Shown: in pieces, positions 41,240-52,032 of the stretch
Numbering within the stretch: position 1 is the first letter of the stretch
Layout: the number at the start of each line of letters is the position of its first letter
Origin: an uncultured Burkholderiales bacterium
GTDB lineage: Bacteria; Pseudomonadota; Gammaproteobacteria; Burkholderiales; Burkholderiaceae_C
NCBI GenBank assembly: GCA_903822825.1
Contig: CAIJQQ010000003.1
Span: 1 to 64,000 of the forward strand
Reading direction: 5' to 3'
Length of the DNA: 64,000 nucleotides
Notes under the pieces: model-generated
Seen by the model: only the letters and a program-made list of their open reading frames with translations
Told to the model about the DNA's origin: nothing
Databases searched by the model: none
Made by a program: the position numbers and the translations under genes

Positions 41240-42277
41240 ATGAACGACCTCGGACGACTCGAAGACCTGCCCAAAGACTATGTGCAGGACCTGCGTGACC
41301 TGAACCTGGTGCCCCTGTGGCCCAGCCTGCGCGGCGTGCTGCCGCCCAAGGTGCCCACCCGCCAGACCCAGCCCACTTGCTGGGCTTACAAAGACATCAA
41401 GCCCCTGCTCCTCAAAGCAGGCGAGCTGACCCCGATTGAAAAAGCCGAGCGCCGCGTGCTGGTGCTGGCCAATCCCGGCCATGGCCTCGACAAAATGCAA
41501 GCCTCGGCCGCCATGTATTTGGGCATGCAACTGCTGATGCCCGGCGAATGGGCCCCCAGCCACCGCCACACCCCCAACGCGGTGCGCATGGTCGTTGAGG
41601 GCGAAGGCGCTTGGACCACGGTGGACGGTGAAAAATGCCCAATGAGCCGGGGCGATTTGATCTTGACGCCCACGGGCCTGTGGCACGAACACGGCCATGA
41701 CGGCACCGAGCCCGTGATTTGGCTGGACGTGCTGGACCTGCCGCTGGTCTATTACATGGAAACCAGTTACCACATCAACGGCGACCGCCAAACCGTGGTG
41801 CCTGGTCGCAGTGACCAGCAATACGCCCGAGGCGGCGTGGTGCCCAGCCATGTGTTTGAGCGCAACAAGAAGGCCTACCCGATGCTGCGTTACGCCTGGA
41901 AAGACGCCAAGGCCGCGCTCGAATCGCTGGCGGCTGACGATGCGGATTTGGAGCAAGTGCAAGTCACCTACACCAACCCCGAGACCGGGGGCGATGCCGA
42001 AAACATCTTGGGCTTTTACGCCCTGATGCTGAGGCCCGGACAGACGCTGCGCCTGACTGCCCGCTCGCCCGCGCAGGTGTTCCACATCATCGAAGGCGCG
42101 GTGCAAGCGCAGACCGTGACCCGCACCTTCACGCTGGCCGAAGCCGACACCTGCTGCGCCCCCGGCTACGAAGCCGTGACGCTGACCAACCTGAACGCCT
42201 GCCAGCCTGCGTTCGTGTTCATTGCCGACGAATCGCCACTGCACCGCAAGCTGGGAGTGTACGAAAACCGCGGCTGA
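41240..42277 (+). CDS. Gentisate 1,2-dioxygenase
   Basis: Two cupin domains; PGEWAPSHRHTPNAVRMVVEGEGAWTTVDGEKC, LTPTGLWHEHGHDGTEPVIWLDVLD. Confidence 0.94.
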   Translation: MNDLGRLEDLPKDYVQDLRDLNLVPLWPSLRGVLPPKVPTRQTQPTCWAYKDIKPLLLKAGELTPIEKAERRVLVLANPGHGLDKMQASAAMYLGMQLLMPGEWAPSHRHTPNAVRMVVEGEGAWTTVDGEKCPMSRGDLILTPTGLWHEHGHDGTEPVIWLDVLDLPLVYYMETSYHINGDRQTVVPGRSDQQYARGGVVPSHVFERNKKAYPMLRYAWKDAKAALESLAADDADLEQVQVTYTNPETGGDAENILGFYALMLRPGQTLRLTARSPAQVFHIIEGAVQAQTVTRTFTLAEADTCCAPGYEAVTLTNLNACQPAFVFIADESPLHRKLGVYENRG

Positions 42278-42289
42278 TTTTTTTCCTTG

Positions 42290-42357
42290 GTAGGAACGAC
42301 GCCCTCGTCGCGATAATCCCCGGCCAAAGACCATCGCGACGGGGGCGTCGCTCCCAC
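42290..42357. repeat. REP-like hairpin, copy A
   Basis: Left arm GTAGGAACGACGCCCTCGTCGCGAT (42290-42314), right arm ATCGCGACGGGGGCGTCGCTCCCAC (42333-42357). Confidence 0.75.
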
Positions 42358-42378
42358 ATCAACACCACTGCAAACACC

Positions 42379-43092
42379 ATGACCTCTTACCTTTTTCATC
42401 CTCCCGCCGTTCAATCCCTGCCCATCCGTGGCCAAGCCGAACGCTTCCCGATCAACCGCATCTTCTGCGTGGGCCGCAACTACCATGCGCACGCTGTCGA
42501 GATGGGCCGTCCCGTCGACAAAAGCGTTGAGCAAGCGTTCTACTTCACCAAGTCACCCCAGACCCTGGTGGAAAGCGGCGTGGACCATGCTGCCGTGGTG
42601 GCCTACCCACCCCGAACCAACAACTACCACTTCGAGATGGAGCTGGTGCTGGCCATTGGCAAAGCTGGTTTCCGCGTGAGCGAAGCCAACGCGCATGAGC
42701 TGGTCTATGGCTACGCCGCAGGCCTGGACATGACGCGTCGCGACCTGCAACTGGTGGCGCGTGACAAGGGCCGCCCCTGGGACACGGGCAAGGACATCGA
42801 GCAAGGCTCGGTCTGCACCGAGATCGTGCCCATGCCTGGTGTGGTCATCGAAAAAGCTGTCATTGCGCTGGAAGTCAACGGCGTCACCAAGCAGTCGTCC
42901 GACGTGGACAAGCTGATTTGGAACATCCGCGAAATCATCGCCGACCTGTCCACTTACTACCACCTGCAGCCTGGCGACCTGATTTACACCGGCACGCCCG
43001 AAGGTGTGGGTGCCGTGCTGCCCGGCGACAAGATCACCGGACGCGTTGAAGGTGTGGCAGAACTCGCCTTGACCATTGACCCAGCGGAGTGA
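42379..43092 (+). CDS. Fumarylacetoacetate hydrolase family protein (probable fumarylpyruvate hydrolase)
   Basis: RIFCVGRNYHAHAVEMG, GDLIYTGTPEGVGAVLPGD. Confidence 0.92.
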   Translation: MTSYLFHPPAVQSLPIRGQAERFPINRIFCVGRNYHAHAVEMGRPVDKSVEQAFYFTKSPQTLVESGVDHAAVVAYPPRTNNYHFEMELVLAIGKAGFRVSEANAHELVYGYAAGLDMTRRDLQLVARDKGRPWDTGKDIEQGSVCTEIVPMPGVVIEKAVIALEVNGVTKQSSDVDKLIWNIREIIADLSTYYHLQPGDLIYTGTPEGVGAVLPGDKITGRVEGVAELALTIDPAE

Positions 43093-43096
43093 ACCC

Positions 43097-43732
43097 ATGA
43101 AGCTTTACAGTTTTTTTCGCAGCGGCACCTCACACCGACTGCGCATCGCGCTCAACCTCAAAGGCATCGCCACCGACTATGTGGCGGTGGATTTGCGGGT
43201 GGATGAACAACAAGGCGACGCCTTCAAGTCGGTGAACCCTCAGCAGATGGTGCCTGCATTGGACACGGGCGACAAGATCATGATCCAGTCGCCCGCCATC
43301 ATCGAGTGGCTGGAAGAAAAACACCCCACGCCCGCCCTGCTGCCTCAAGGTGCAGATGCCCGCGCCCGTGTGCGTGCACTGGCGGCCATCGTGGGTTGTG
43401 ACATCCACCCCATCAACAACCGCCGCATTTTGCAAACCCTGCGCAAGCAGTTTGGAGCCAACGAAGACGCCATCAACGCCTGGTGCGGCACCTGGATCAG
43501 TGCAGGATTTGACGCCTACGAAGCGCTGATTGCCGCCGATTCGGCTCGAGGGCGCTTCAGCTTTGGCGACACGCCCACGCTGGCCGATGTGTATTTGATC
43601 CCGCAGGTCGAAAGCGCTCGGCGCTTCAATGTGGACATGCGCCGCTGGCCACTGATCAGTGCCATCGACCAAGCCTGTGGCGAGTTGGAGGCGTTCAAGC
43701 AAGCAGCGCCGATGTCGCAACCCGATGCGTGA
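43097..43732 (+). CDS. Maleylacetoacetate/maleylpyruvate isomerase (zeta-class GST)
   Basis: MKLYSFFRSGTSHRLRIALNLKGI, VNPQQMVPALD, IQSPAIIEWLEE. Confidence 0.92.
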   Translation: MKLYSFFRSGTSHRLRIALNLKGIATDYVAVDLRVDEQQGDAFKSVNPQQMVPALDTGDKIMIQSPAIIEWLEEKHPTPALLPQGADARARVRALAAIVGCDIHPINNRRILQTLRKQFGANEDAINAWCGTWISAGFDAYEALIAADSARGRFSFGDTPTLADVYLIPQVESARRFNVDMRRWPLISAIDQACGELEAFKQAAPMSQPDA

Positions 43733-43757
43733 CACCAGGGTCTGCCTCTGAGAGGCG

Positions 43758-43782
43758 GATCGCGACGAGCGCGTCGCTCCCA
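43758..43782. repeat. REP-like half element, copy B (right arm only)
   Basis: GATCGCGACGAGCGCGTCGCTCCCA matches right arm of copy A. Confidence 0.6.
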
Positions 43783-43798
43783 AGGGGGCAAAGAGCTG

Positions 43799-44803
43799 TC
43801 AGGCGAAGGTCTCGGTGTCGACTTCGATGTTGGCTTGCGCGTTGTAGCGGTTACCCACCACGGTGTTCTGGTTGATCAATGCTTCCAGGCGCACCATCAA
43901 AGGGGCGTCCAGTTTCACATCCACCGACGCCAAGTCATCCAGCAAGTGGTTCACCGATGTGGTGCCCGGAATGGGAATGATGTCTTCCCCCTTGTGCAGC
44001 AACCAAGCCAGCGCCAACTGAGCGGGGCTGCAGCCGGCTTCTTGCGCCAGCGCATGGTAAGCGGGCAGCAGTTTCAGGTTGGCCGCGTAATTTTCTGGAG
44101 AGAAGCGCGGCATGCTGCGGCGAATGTCTTTGGGGTCGAATCCCGCGATGTCCAGATCAACGCCACACAAAAAACCCCGCGCCACAGGGCTGAACGCCAC
44201 AAAAGCAGCGCCAAAATCGCGACAGGCTTGCAACAGCGCGATTTCGGGATTGCGCGTCCACAAGGAATATTCGGTCTGCACCGCGGCGATGGGGTGCACT
44301 GCATGGGCTTTACGCAAAGTGCTGGCCGAGACTTCGGACAAACCAACCGTTTGGATCTTGCCTTGGCGCACCAAGTCGCTCAAGGCTCCAACACTGTCTT
44401 CGATGGGCACTTGTTTGTCCCATCGGTGCAAATAATACAAATCGATCACATCGGTCTGCAGGCGGCGCAGGGCGTCTTCGCAGGTCTTCTTGATCGTCTC
44501 AGGTCGGCCGTCGATGACGCGCAGTTTGGAACCATCACTTTGCTCTATGCCCTGCATGCCGCATTTGCTGGCCAAGGTGAATTTTTGGCGGTGTGGTTTC
44601 ATGACCTGCCCCAACAAGGTTTCATTGGCACCGAAACCATACAAAGCGGCCGTGTCAAAAAATGTCACGCCCGCGTCCAAGGCAGACAGCAAGACACGCT
44701 CGCCTTGCTCGCGGGAAACGGGCGCGCCATAGGCGTAGCTGAGGTTCATGCAACCCAGGCCGATGGCACTGACGTTGAAGGGGCCGAGAGGTCTGTTTTT
44801 CAT
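43799..44803 (-). CDS. Aldo/keto reductase
   Basis: VSAIGLGCMNLSYAYG, FFDTAALYGFGANETLLG, DLYYLHRWD, IPIPGTTSVNHLLDDL. Confidence 0.92.
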   Translation of the reverse strand: MKNRPLGPFNVSAIGLGCMNLSYAYGAPVSREQGERVLLSALDAGVTFFDTAALYGFGANETLLGQVMKPHRQKFTLASKCGMQGIEQSDGSKLRVIDGRPETIKKTCEDALRRLQTDVIDLYYLHRWDKQVPIEDSVGALSDLVRQGKIQTVGLSEVSASTLRKAHAVHPIAAVQTEYSLWTRNPEIALLQACRDFGAAFVAFSPVARGFLCGVDLDIAGFDPKDIRRSMPRFSPENYAANLKLLPAYHALAQEAGCSPAQLALAWLLHKGEDIIPIPGTTSVNHLLDDLASVDVKLDAPLMVRLEALINQNTVVGNRYNAQANIEVDTETFA

Positions 44804-44881
44804 GGCGTGATCTTATGCCGAAAAACACCCCCCGTGGCTGCAGCAAGCAGCCTCAAAGCTTGAACAGCAGCCGTCTTGAAT

Positions 44882-46288
44882 TCAGGTTTTCAGACCCGCC
44901 GACAACACTGGCTTTGCGGCTTTGGAAAAACCGTAGTTCGAAGGGATTTCCACGGGAACCGATGGCGAACGCAGATTCTGCGCGCCATCCAGGGGTTGGA
45001 GGTGGGCCAAATGGTGGACCGCCACAAAGCCGCCCGACTCGTCTTTGATCCAGAAGACGCCAGGTAAATGCGCCAACAGATCGTGCTGCTCGCGTTCACG
45101 CGCCACCAAAGCCATCGATTGCTGCACTTGCTCCGTGATGTCAAACATCACCATCCTGTTTTCAAGGCCGTCCTCATCGACCGTGGCATCGATGCGCACC
45201 ACCACCACCGGCCGCTGGGCGGTAGCCGCCAGCTTGAGTTCGCAGTGCCGACGGCATTTCCCGGTCATGACTTCGGCATGGAAACTGAGAAAATCTGCGC
45301 GTGACCCGTCCGTCAGAAAATCGACAAACAGTTGGCGCTTGGACTGAGACCGTTGCACGCCCAACAAAATGGCGCCAGCCATGTTGACTTCCAGCATCTG
45401 CCCTTGGCCATCGACAGACAACAGGCCCACAGGCGCGAAGTCATAGATGTCTGCATACCTTCGGTCTGAAGCGGCGTCAAGGGCTACAGCGCTGTCTGTA
45501 TCCATCAGGAGCGCCTTTGAATTCGCATAAGACAACGGCACTTGAGCGACATGCAGACTCGGTTGAGCCGTTGGGCTCAAGCGTGCGTATTCGGCGTCCA
45601 TCAGGCCATAGCACTCGCAGGCGCGGGCGCGCAGGCCCGAGGTATTTTCGATCCGGATTTTCCCGCGGCTGGTTCGAATCCAACCGGATGTCTGCAGCAA
45701 ACCTGCCGCCTGGGTGATCGACTCACGTCGCACACCCAGCATGTGGGCAATGACTTCATGGGTCACCTTCAACTCATCGCTGGCTGCGCGATCCTGGTTG
45801 AAGAGAAGCCAATAACTCAGACGCTGCAAAACCGAATGGTGTCTGCTGCAGACAATGCTCTGCGCCATTTGGGTCATGAGCGCTTGCACGTAGCGCAAAC
45901 TCAGGCAACGCAAGACCTCGGACTGAGCAAGGGCAGATTCGAACGCGTCTGCAGACATGCGGTACGCTTGCCCAGCGCACATCACCTTTGCACTGTGGTT
46001 CATGGTCGGCATGCCCAGAACGGAGGCCACGCCCACCAAGCCTTCGCGGCCCGTGGTGGCCAACTCCGACATTTCACCGTCCTGGGTGCTGGAGACCAGT
46101 GACACTGTGCAGCTCACAGGAAAATAGACAAAGCCAAATACGGAACCTGGCTCATCAATCACCTGACCTGAAGTCAAATCGACGGACTCCAGATCATCGC
46201 AAATATTGGCATAGTCCAAAATGGGCAACGAAGCCAAAATGTCGTTTTTGCGTGCGCTTTGAGCGAATTGTGGGCTTTGTAGGTGCAT
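44882..46288 (-). CDS. CRP/FNR-type transcriptional regulator fused to C-terminal PAS domain(s)
   Basis: cNMP-binding-like N-terminus (VIDEPGSVFGFVYFPVSCTVSLVS), HTH (VTHEVIAHMLGVRRESITQAAGLLQTSGWI), PAS-like region (DIYDFAPVGLLSVDGQGQMLEVNMAGAILLGV). Confidence 0.82.
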   Translation of the reverse strand: MHLQSPQFAQSARKNDILASLPILDYANICDDLESVDLTSGQVIDEPGSVFGFVYFPVSCTVSLVSSTQDGEMSELATTGREGLVGVASVLGMPTMNHSAKVMCAGQAYRMSADAFESALAQSEVLRCLSLRYVQALMTQMAQSIVCSRHHSVLQRLSYWLLFNQDRAASDELKVTHEVIAHMLGVRRESITQAAGLLQTSGWIRTSRGKIRIENTSGLRARACECYGLMDAEYARLSPTAQPSLHVAQVPLSYANSKALLMDTDSAVALDAASDRRYADIYDFAPVGLLSVDGQGQMLEVNMAGAILLGVQRSQSKRQLFVDFLTDGSRADFLSFHAEVMTGKCRRHCELKLAATAQRPVVVVRIDATVDEDGLENRMVMFDITEQVQQSMALVAREREQHDLLAHLPGVFWIKDESGGFVAVHHLAHLQPLDGAQNLRSPSVPVEIPSNYGFSKAAKPVLSAGLKT

Positions 46289-46467
46289 GACATCTCCATG
46301 ATGTTGTCAACTGGAAATTGAGGAGTCCGAACGACCATGATGGCCCCCTGAACGCCAAACTGCCATACACCCTGCGGTCAAAATCAGCACCTCAGGAGGA
46401 CTACACCTTTCGGTGTGCAAACTGCACAATCAAGCCCTAAAACCCCCATCTCTGCGTCGCTGAAGCA

Positions 46468-47466
46468 TCATTTGTTGCCACCTAAAACCTTTTGCTTGAG
46501 GTCGTCGTAGGTTTTGGTAAACCAGCTTCTCTTTTCAAGCCGCTCTTTTTCTTCCTGCTCTTTTTGCTGTGCCTCGCGCACCTTCTCGGCCTCTGCTTTG
46601 TCTGCTTCGGCCTTGACTTGTGCCGCCACTCGCGCCTCTTCGTCCCGCTGCTGCTTGGCTTGCGCTTCCAGTTTGGCTGCGGCTTGGGCTTCAATCTGGA
46701 CTTGCTCGGCGTGTTCGCGTTTCAGGCGCTGGGCCTTGACGGCTGGTTGCTCCTGTACCCCAGTGGTCCAGGACAAGCCTTGCAATTGCCGCGCAATGGC
46801 TTGCTGCTTGCTGATTACTTTGCCTGATCGGCCGGGCTCAGCGTAAAAGCCTTCGCAGACGGTTTTTTGGCCTGAAGGCAGGGCGCAGGGATGGCGAAGT
46901 GGGTCTTTGGCACCCCATGCCGTGCTTCGCGTCAAGAAGATTTCGCATTGCTGGAGCGACGCATTGATCTTGGCGTCTTCCCCGCTGGTCTGCGGCGCCT
47001 TGAGGTCAAACCATTCGTAGCGCACCTGCTGCGTCTGCATCGCGGTGCGGACGCACTCGGTCATTGACGGGCCCAGTTGGGTGAACAGGGCGTTCCAAAC
47101 CGCCATAACCCTTTCGTTGCTGGTGACCACGGCCAGCTCGGTTTGCCCTTCTGTGGGGCAAGCATTGACAACGCCTTTTTCATTGCGGATGGCAGTGCCC
47201 ATCCAGCGAACAATCACTGGACCGGCTTGCTCTGGCCTGATCACCACCCGGGCTTCGAACAGCGGCGCGGTGACCACCCGCTCCAGCACTTGCTGGCCCG
47301 GCACCTGCAATTGCAGATGGCATTGCGTTTCGTTGTTGCGCACAGACGCCGCGATCGGCACCGATTGGGCCTGACCGAGCATCAATTGGTATTGTCCGGC
47401 GAACACCGGGCAACTGGCCATGAGCCAAACTCCGATCCATCCTCGCCATTCTTGAGAGCCCAGCAT
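46468..47466 (-). CDS. Exported hypothetical protein with long Lys/Glu/Ala-rich coiled-coil tail
   Basis: N-terminal signal-like sequence; C-terminal KAQRLKREHAEQVQIEAQAAAKLEAQAKQQRDEEARVAAQVKAEADKAEAEKVREAQQKEQEEKERLEKRSW. Confidence 0.7.
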   Translation of the reverse strand: MLGSQEWRGWIGVWLMASCPVFAGQYQLMLGQAQSVPIAASVRNNETQCHLQLQVPGQQVLERVVTAPLFEARVVIRPEQAGPVIVRWMGTAIRNEKGVVNACPTEGQTELAVVTSNERVMAVWNALFTQLGPSMTECVRTAMQTQQVRYEWFDLKAPQTSGEDAKINASLQQCEIFLTRSTAWGAKDPLRHPCALPSGQKTVCEGFYAEPGRSGKVISKQQAIARQLQGLSWTTGVQEQPAVKAQRLKREHAEQVQIEAQAAAKLEAQAKQQRDEEARVAAQVKAEADKAEAEKVREAQQKEQEEKERLEKRSWFTKTYDDLKQKVLGGNK

Positions 47467-47604
47467 CGCACCCGTCTTTCATGGTGCCAATGCACCTTTG
47501 ATCAATTGCATCGGCATCAGCGCGGTTTTCTTGAGCATGGTATCGCTGCCCTTGGCATTTCAACCACCAAAGTGACGCAGATAAAAAATACGCCGCATGC
47601 CTAC

Positions 47605-48435
47605 TCAGGCCAAGGGAACCGTGATTCTTTCAATCACCGCAGTGGTGTCCGGGCGCACGCCGCGCCACCATTCAAACGCCTCGGCCGCTTGTTCGGCCAG
47701 CATGCCCACCCCGTCGGCCAAGCGCGTGACGCCTGATTGACGGGCCAACTTCAGGAACGGCGTGAGGCCTTTTCCATAAGTCAGGTCGTACGCAAGACAC
47801 CCCAGTGCAAACGCCGAAACGGGCAAGGGTGGCAGCTCGGCCGTGAGGCTGGCCGAGGTGGCGTTGAGCACGACGTCGAACGCCTCACCCACATCGGCGT
47901 AACCCATACCCCGAACGGTCACGCGGCCATTGTGGTGTCGGTGGGCCAAATCGGCCAGCTCCTGCGCTTTGGCCACAGTGCGGTTCACGATCACCACCTC
48001 GGCGGGTGCCTCGGCCAACAAGGGCAGCAAAGCCCCTCGGGTGGCCCCCCCTGAGCCCAAAATCAAAACCCGTCGCCCCTGAATTGGGCACAGCAGGTTG
48101 TGCACCAGGTCGCGCACCAAGCCCACGCCATCAAAGTTTTCAGCGTAGACCTTGTCCCCTTCAAATTTCATGGCATTCACGGCTCCGGCCATCTGAGCGC
48201 TGGGTGCCAGGTCGGTGGCATAGGCAAAGGCATCGAGTTTGAAGGGGGCCGTCACGTTCATGCCCCGGCCGCCCGCGGCGCGAAAAGCACCGACCGCCTG
48301 CGCAAACCCGCCCAAGGGGGCCAAAAGCTTGGTGTAATCGATGTCCTGCCCGGTCACTTGTGCAAATGCGGAGTGAATGAGCGGCGATTTGCTCTGCTCA
48401 ATGGGGTTGCCGATGACGGCATAGCGGTCTGTCAT
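47605..48435 (-). CDS. aroE: Shikimate dehydrogenase
   Basis: YAVIGNPIEQSKSPLIHSAFA, GMNVTAPFK, NFDGVGLVRDL, LILGSGGATRGAL, NATSASL. Confidence 0.93.
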   Translation of the reverse strand: MTDRYAVIGNPIEQSKSPLIHSAFAQVTGQDIDYTKLLAPLGGFAQAVGAFRAAGGRGMNVTAPFKLDAFAYATDLAPSAQMAGAVNAMKFEGDKVYAENFDGVGLVRDLVHNLLCPIQGRRVLILGSGGATRGALLPLLAEAPAEVVIVNRTVAKAQELADLAHRHHNGRVTVRGMGYADVGEAFDVVLNATSASLTAELPPLPVSAFALGCLAYDLTYGKGLTPFLKLARQSGVTRLADGVGMLAEQAAEAFEWWRGVRPDTTAVIERITVPLA

Positions 48436-48567
48436 GAAGGTGTCCAGCAATCAATCGCCCGATCTTATCGCCTGCACCAGCCCCACCCCGACCGCCACCT
48501 CTGACACCATGGCGTCAGGCACCTCAAGCGACATGCCCTAAATTGTGCAACCCCCCAGGAGAACCCC

Positions 48568-49638
48568 ATGAAAATCGTTCAATCTTTGAGACACAGCTTG
48601 TTGGCCTTGACCTTGAGCCTGTGTTCAGCGGGGCATGCCCAAGAAGCCCTTTCGCCCCTGAGCGGTCAATGGATCATCAAAGACTTCAAGTTCCACACAG
48701 GCGAGGTCATGCCTGAACTCAAGCTGCACTACACCACCTTGGGTGACCCCAAAAATGAAGCCGTGCTGGTGTTGCATGGGACGACCGGGTCGGGGTCTGG
48801 AATGCTTTCGCCAGCATTTGGTGGTGAGCTCTTTGGCACAGGTCAGCCTTTGGATGCGAAACGCTACTTTGTGATCCTGCCGGACGCCATTGGCACTGGC
48901 AAATCCAGCAAGCCCTCTGATGGCTTGCGCGCCAAATTCCCGGCCTACAACTACGCCGACATGGTTGCGGCCCAACACCGATTGGTCACCGAGCATCTGG
49001 GTGTTCGCCACTTGCGCATGGTGTTGGGCAACTCCATGGGCGGCATGCAGACCTGGATGTGGGCCATACAGTACCCGAGCATGATGGACATTGCCGTGCC
49101 CATGGCTTCACTGCCCTCGCCCATGTCTGGCCGCAACTGGATGCTGCGCCGCATGTTGACCGAATCCATCCGAAACGACCCCTTGTGGATGGGCGGCAAT
49201 TACACCCAACAGCCCCCGAGCTGGCAGTTTGCTTCGATTTTTTATGCCACTGCCACCATTGGCGGCAACCAGGGCTTGCAGAAAATCGCGCCCACCAGCG
49301 ACAAAGGGGACGCACTGCTCAAGCAGCGCTTGAGCGCGCCTTTTGCTGGCGATGCGAACGACCACCTTTACCAGTGGGAGTCCTCCAAAGACTACGATCC
49401 ATCCGCGGGCTTGGAGCGCATACAAGCGAGCGTGCTGGTCATCAACTCGGCCGACGACGAGCGCAACCCGCCTGAATTGGGCGTGATTGAAAAAGCCCTG
49501 CCCCGCATCAAGACGGCCAAAGTACTGATCATTCCTGGCAGCCCCGACACCTTTGGGCATGGCACCACGGGCAACGCCAAGTTCTGGAAAAAAGAAGTGG
49601 CAGACCTGCTGCAAACTGCGCCCAAATTGGCACGCTAA
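48568..49638 (+). CDS. Exported alpha/beta hydrolase (homoserine acetyltransferase-like fold)
   Basis: Signal peptide; MVLGNSMGGMQTWMWAIQYPSMMD nucleophile elbow; PGSPDTFGHGTTGNA. Confidence 0.87.
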   Translation: MKIVQSLRHSLLALTLSLCSAGHAQEALSPLSGQWIIKDFKFHTGEVMPELKLHYTTLGDPKNEAVLVLHGTTGSGSGMLSPAFGGELFGTGQPLDAKRYFVILPDAIGTGKSSKPSDGLRAKFPAYNYADMVAAQHRLVTEHLGVRHLRMVLGNSMGGMQTWMWAIQYPSMMDIAVPMASLPSPMSGRNWMLRRMLTESIRNDPLWMGGNYTQQPPSWQFASIFYATATIGGNQGLQKIAPTSDKGDALLKQRLSAPFAGDANDHLYQWESSKDYDPSAGLERIQASVLVINSADDERNPPELGVIEKALPRIKTAKVLIIPGSPDTFGHGTTGNAKFWKKEVADLLQTAPKLAR

Positions 49639-49650
49639 AACGCCCCAACG

Positions 49651-49686
49651 AAAAAGGCCGCTGCACTCAGGTGCAGCGGCCTTTTT
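49651..49686. terminator. Bidirectional Rho-independent terminator
   Basis: AAAAAGGCCGCTGCAC-tcag-GTGCAGCGGCCTTTTT, perfect 16 bp stem between convergent genes. Confidence 0.92.
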
Positions 49687-49700
49687 GATGTCAGCATCGA

Positions 49701-52022
<2,322 letters not shown>

Positions 52023-52032
52023 AACTTTTCCT

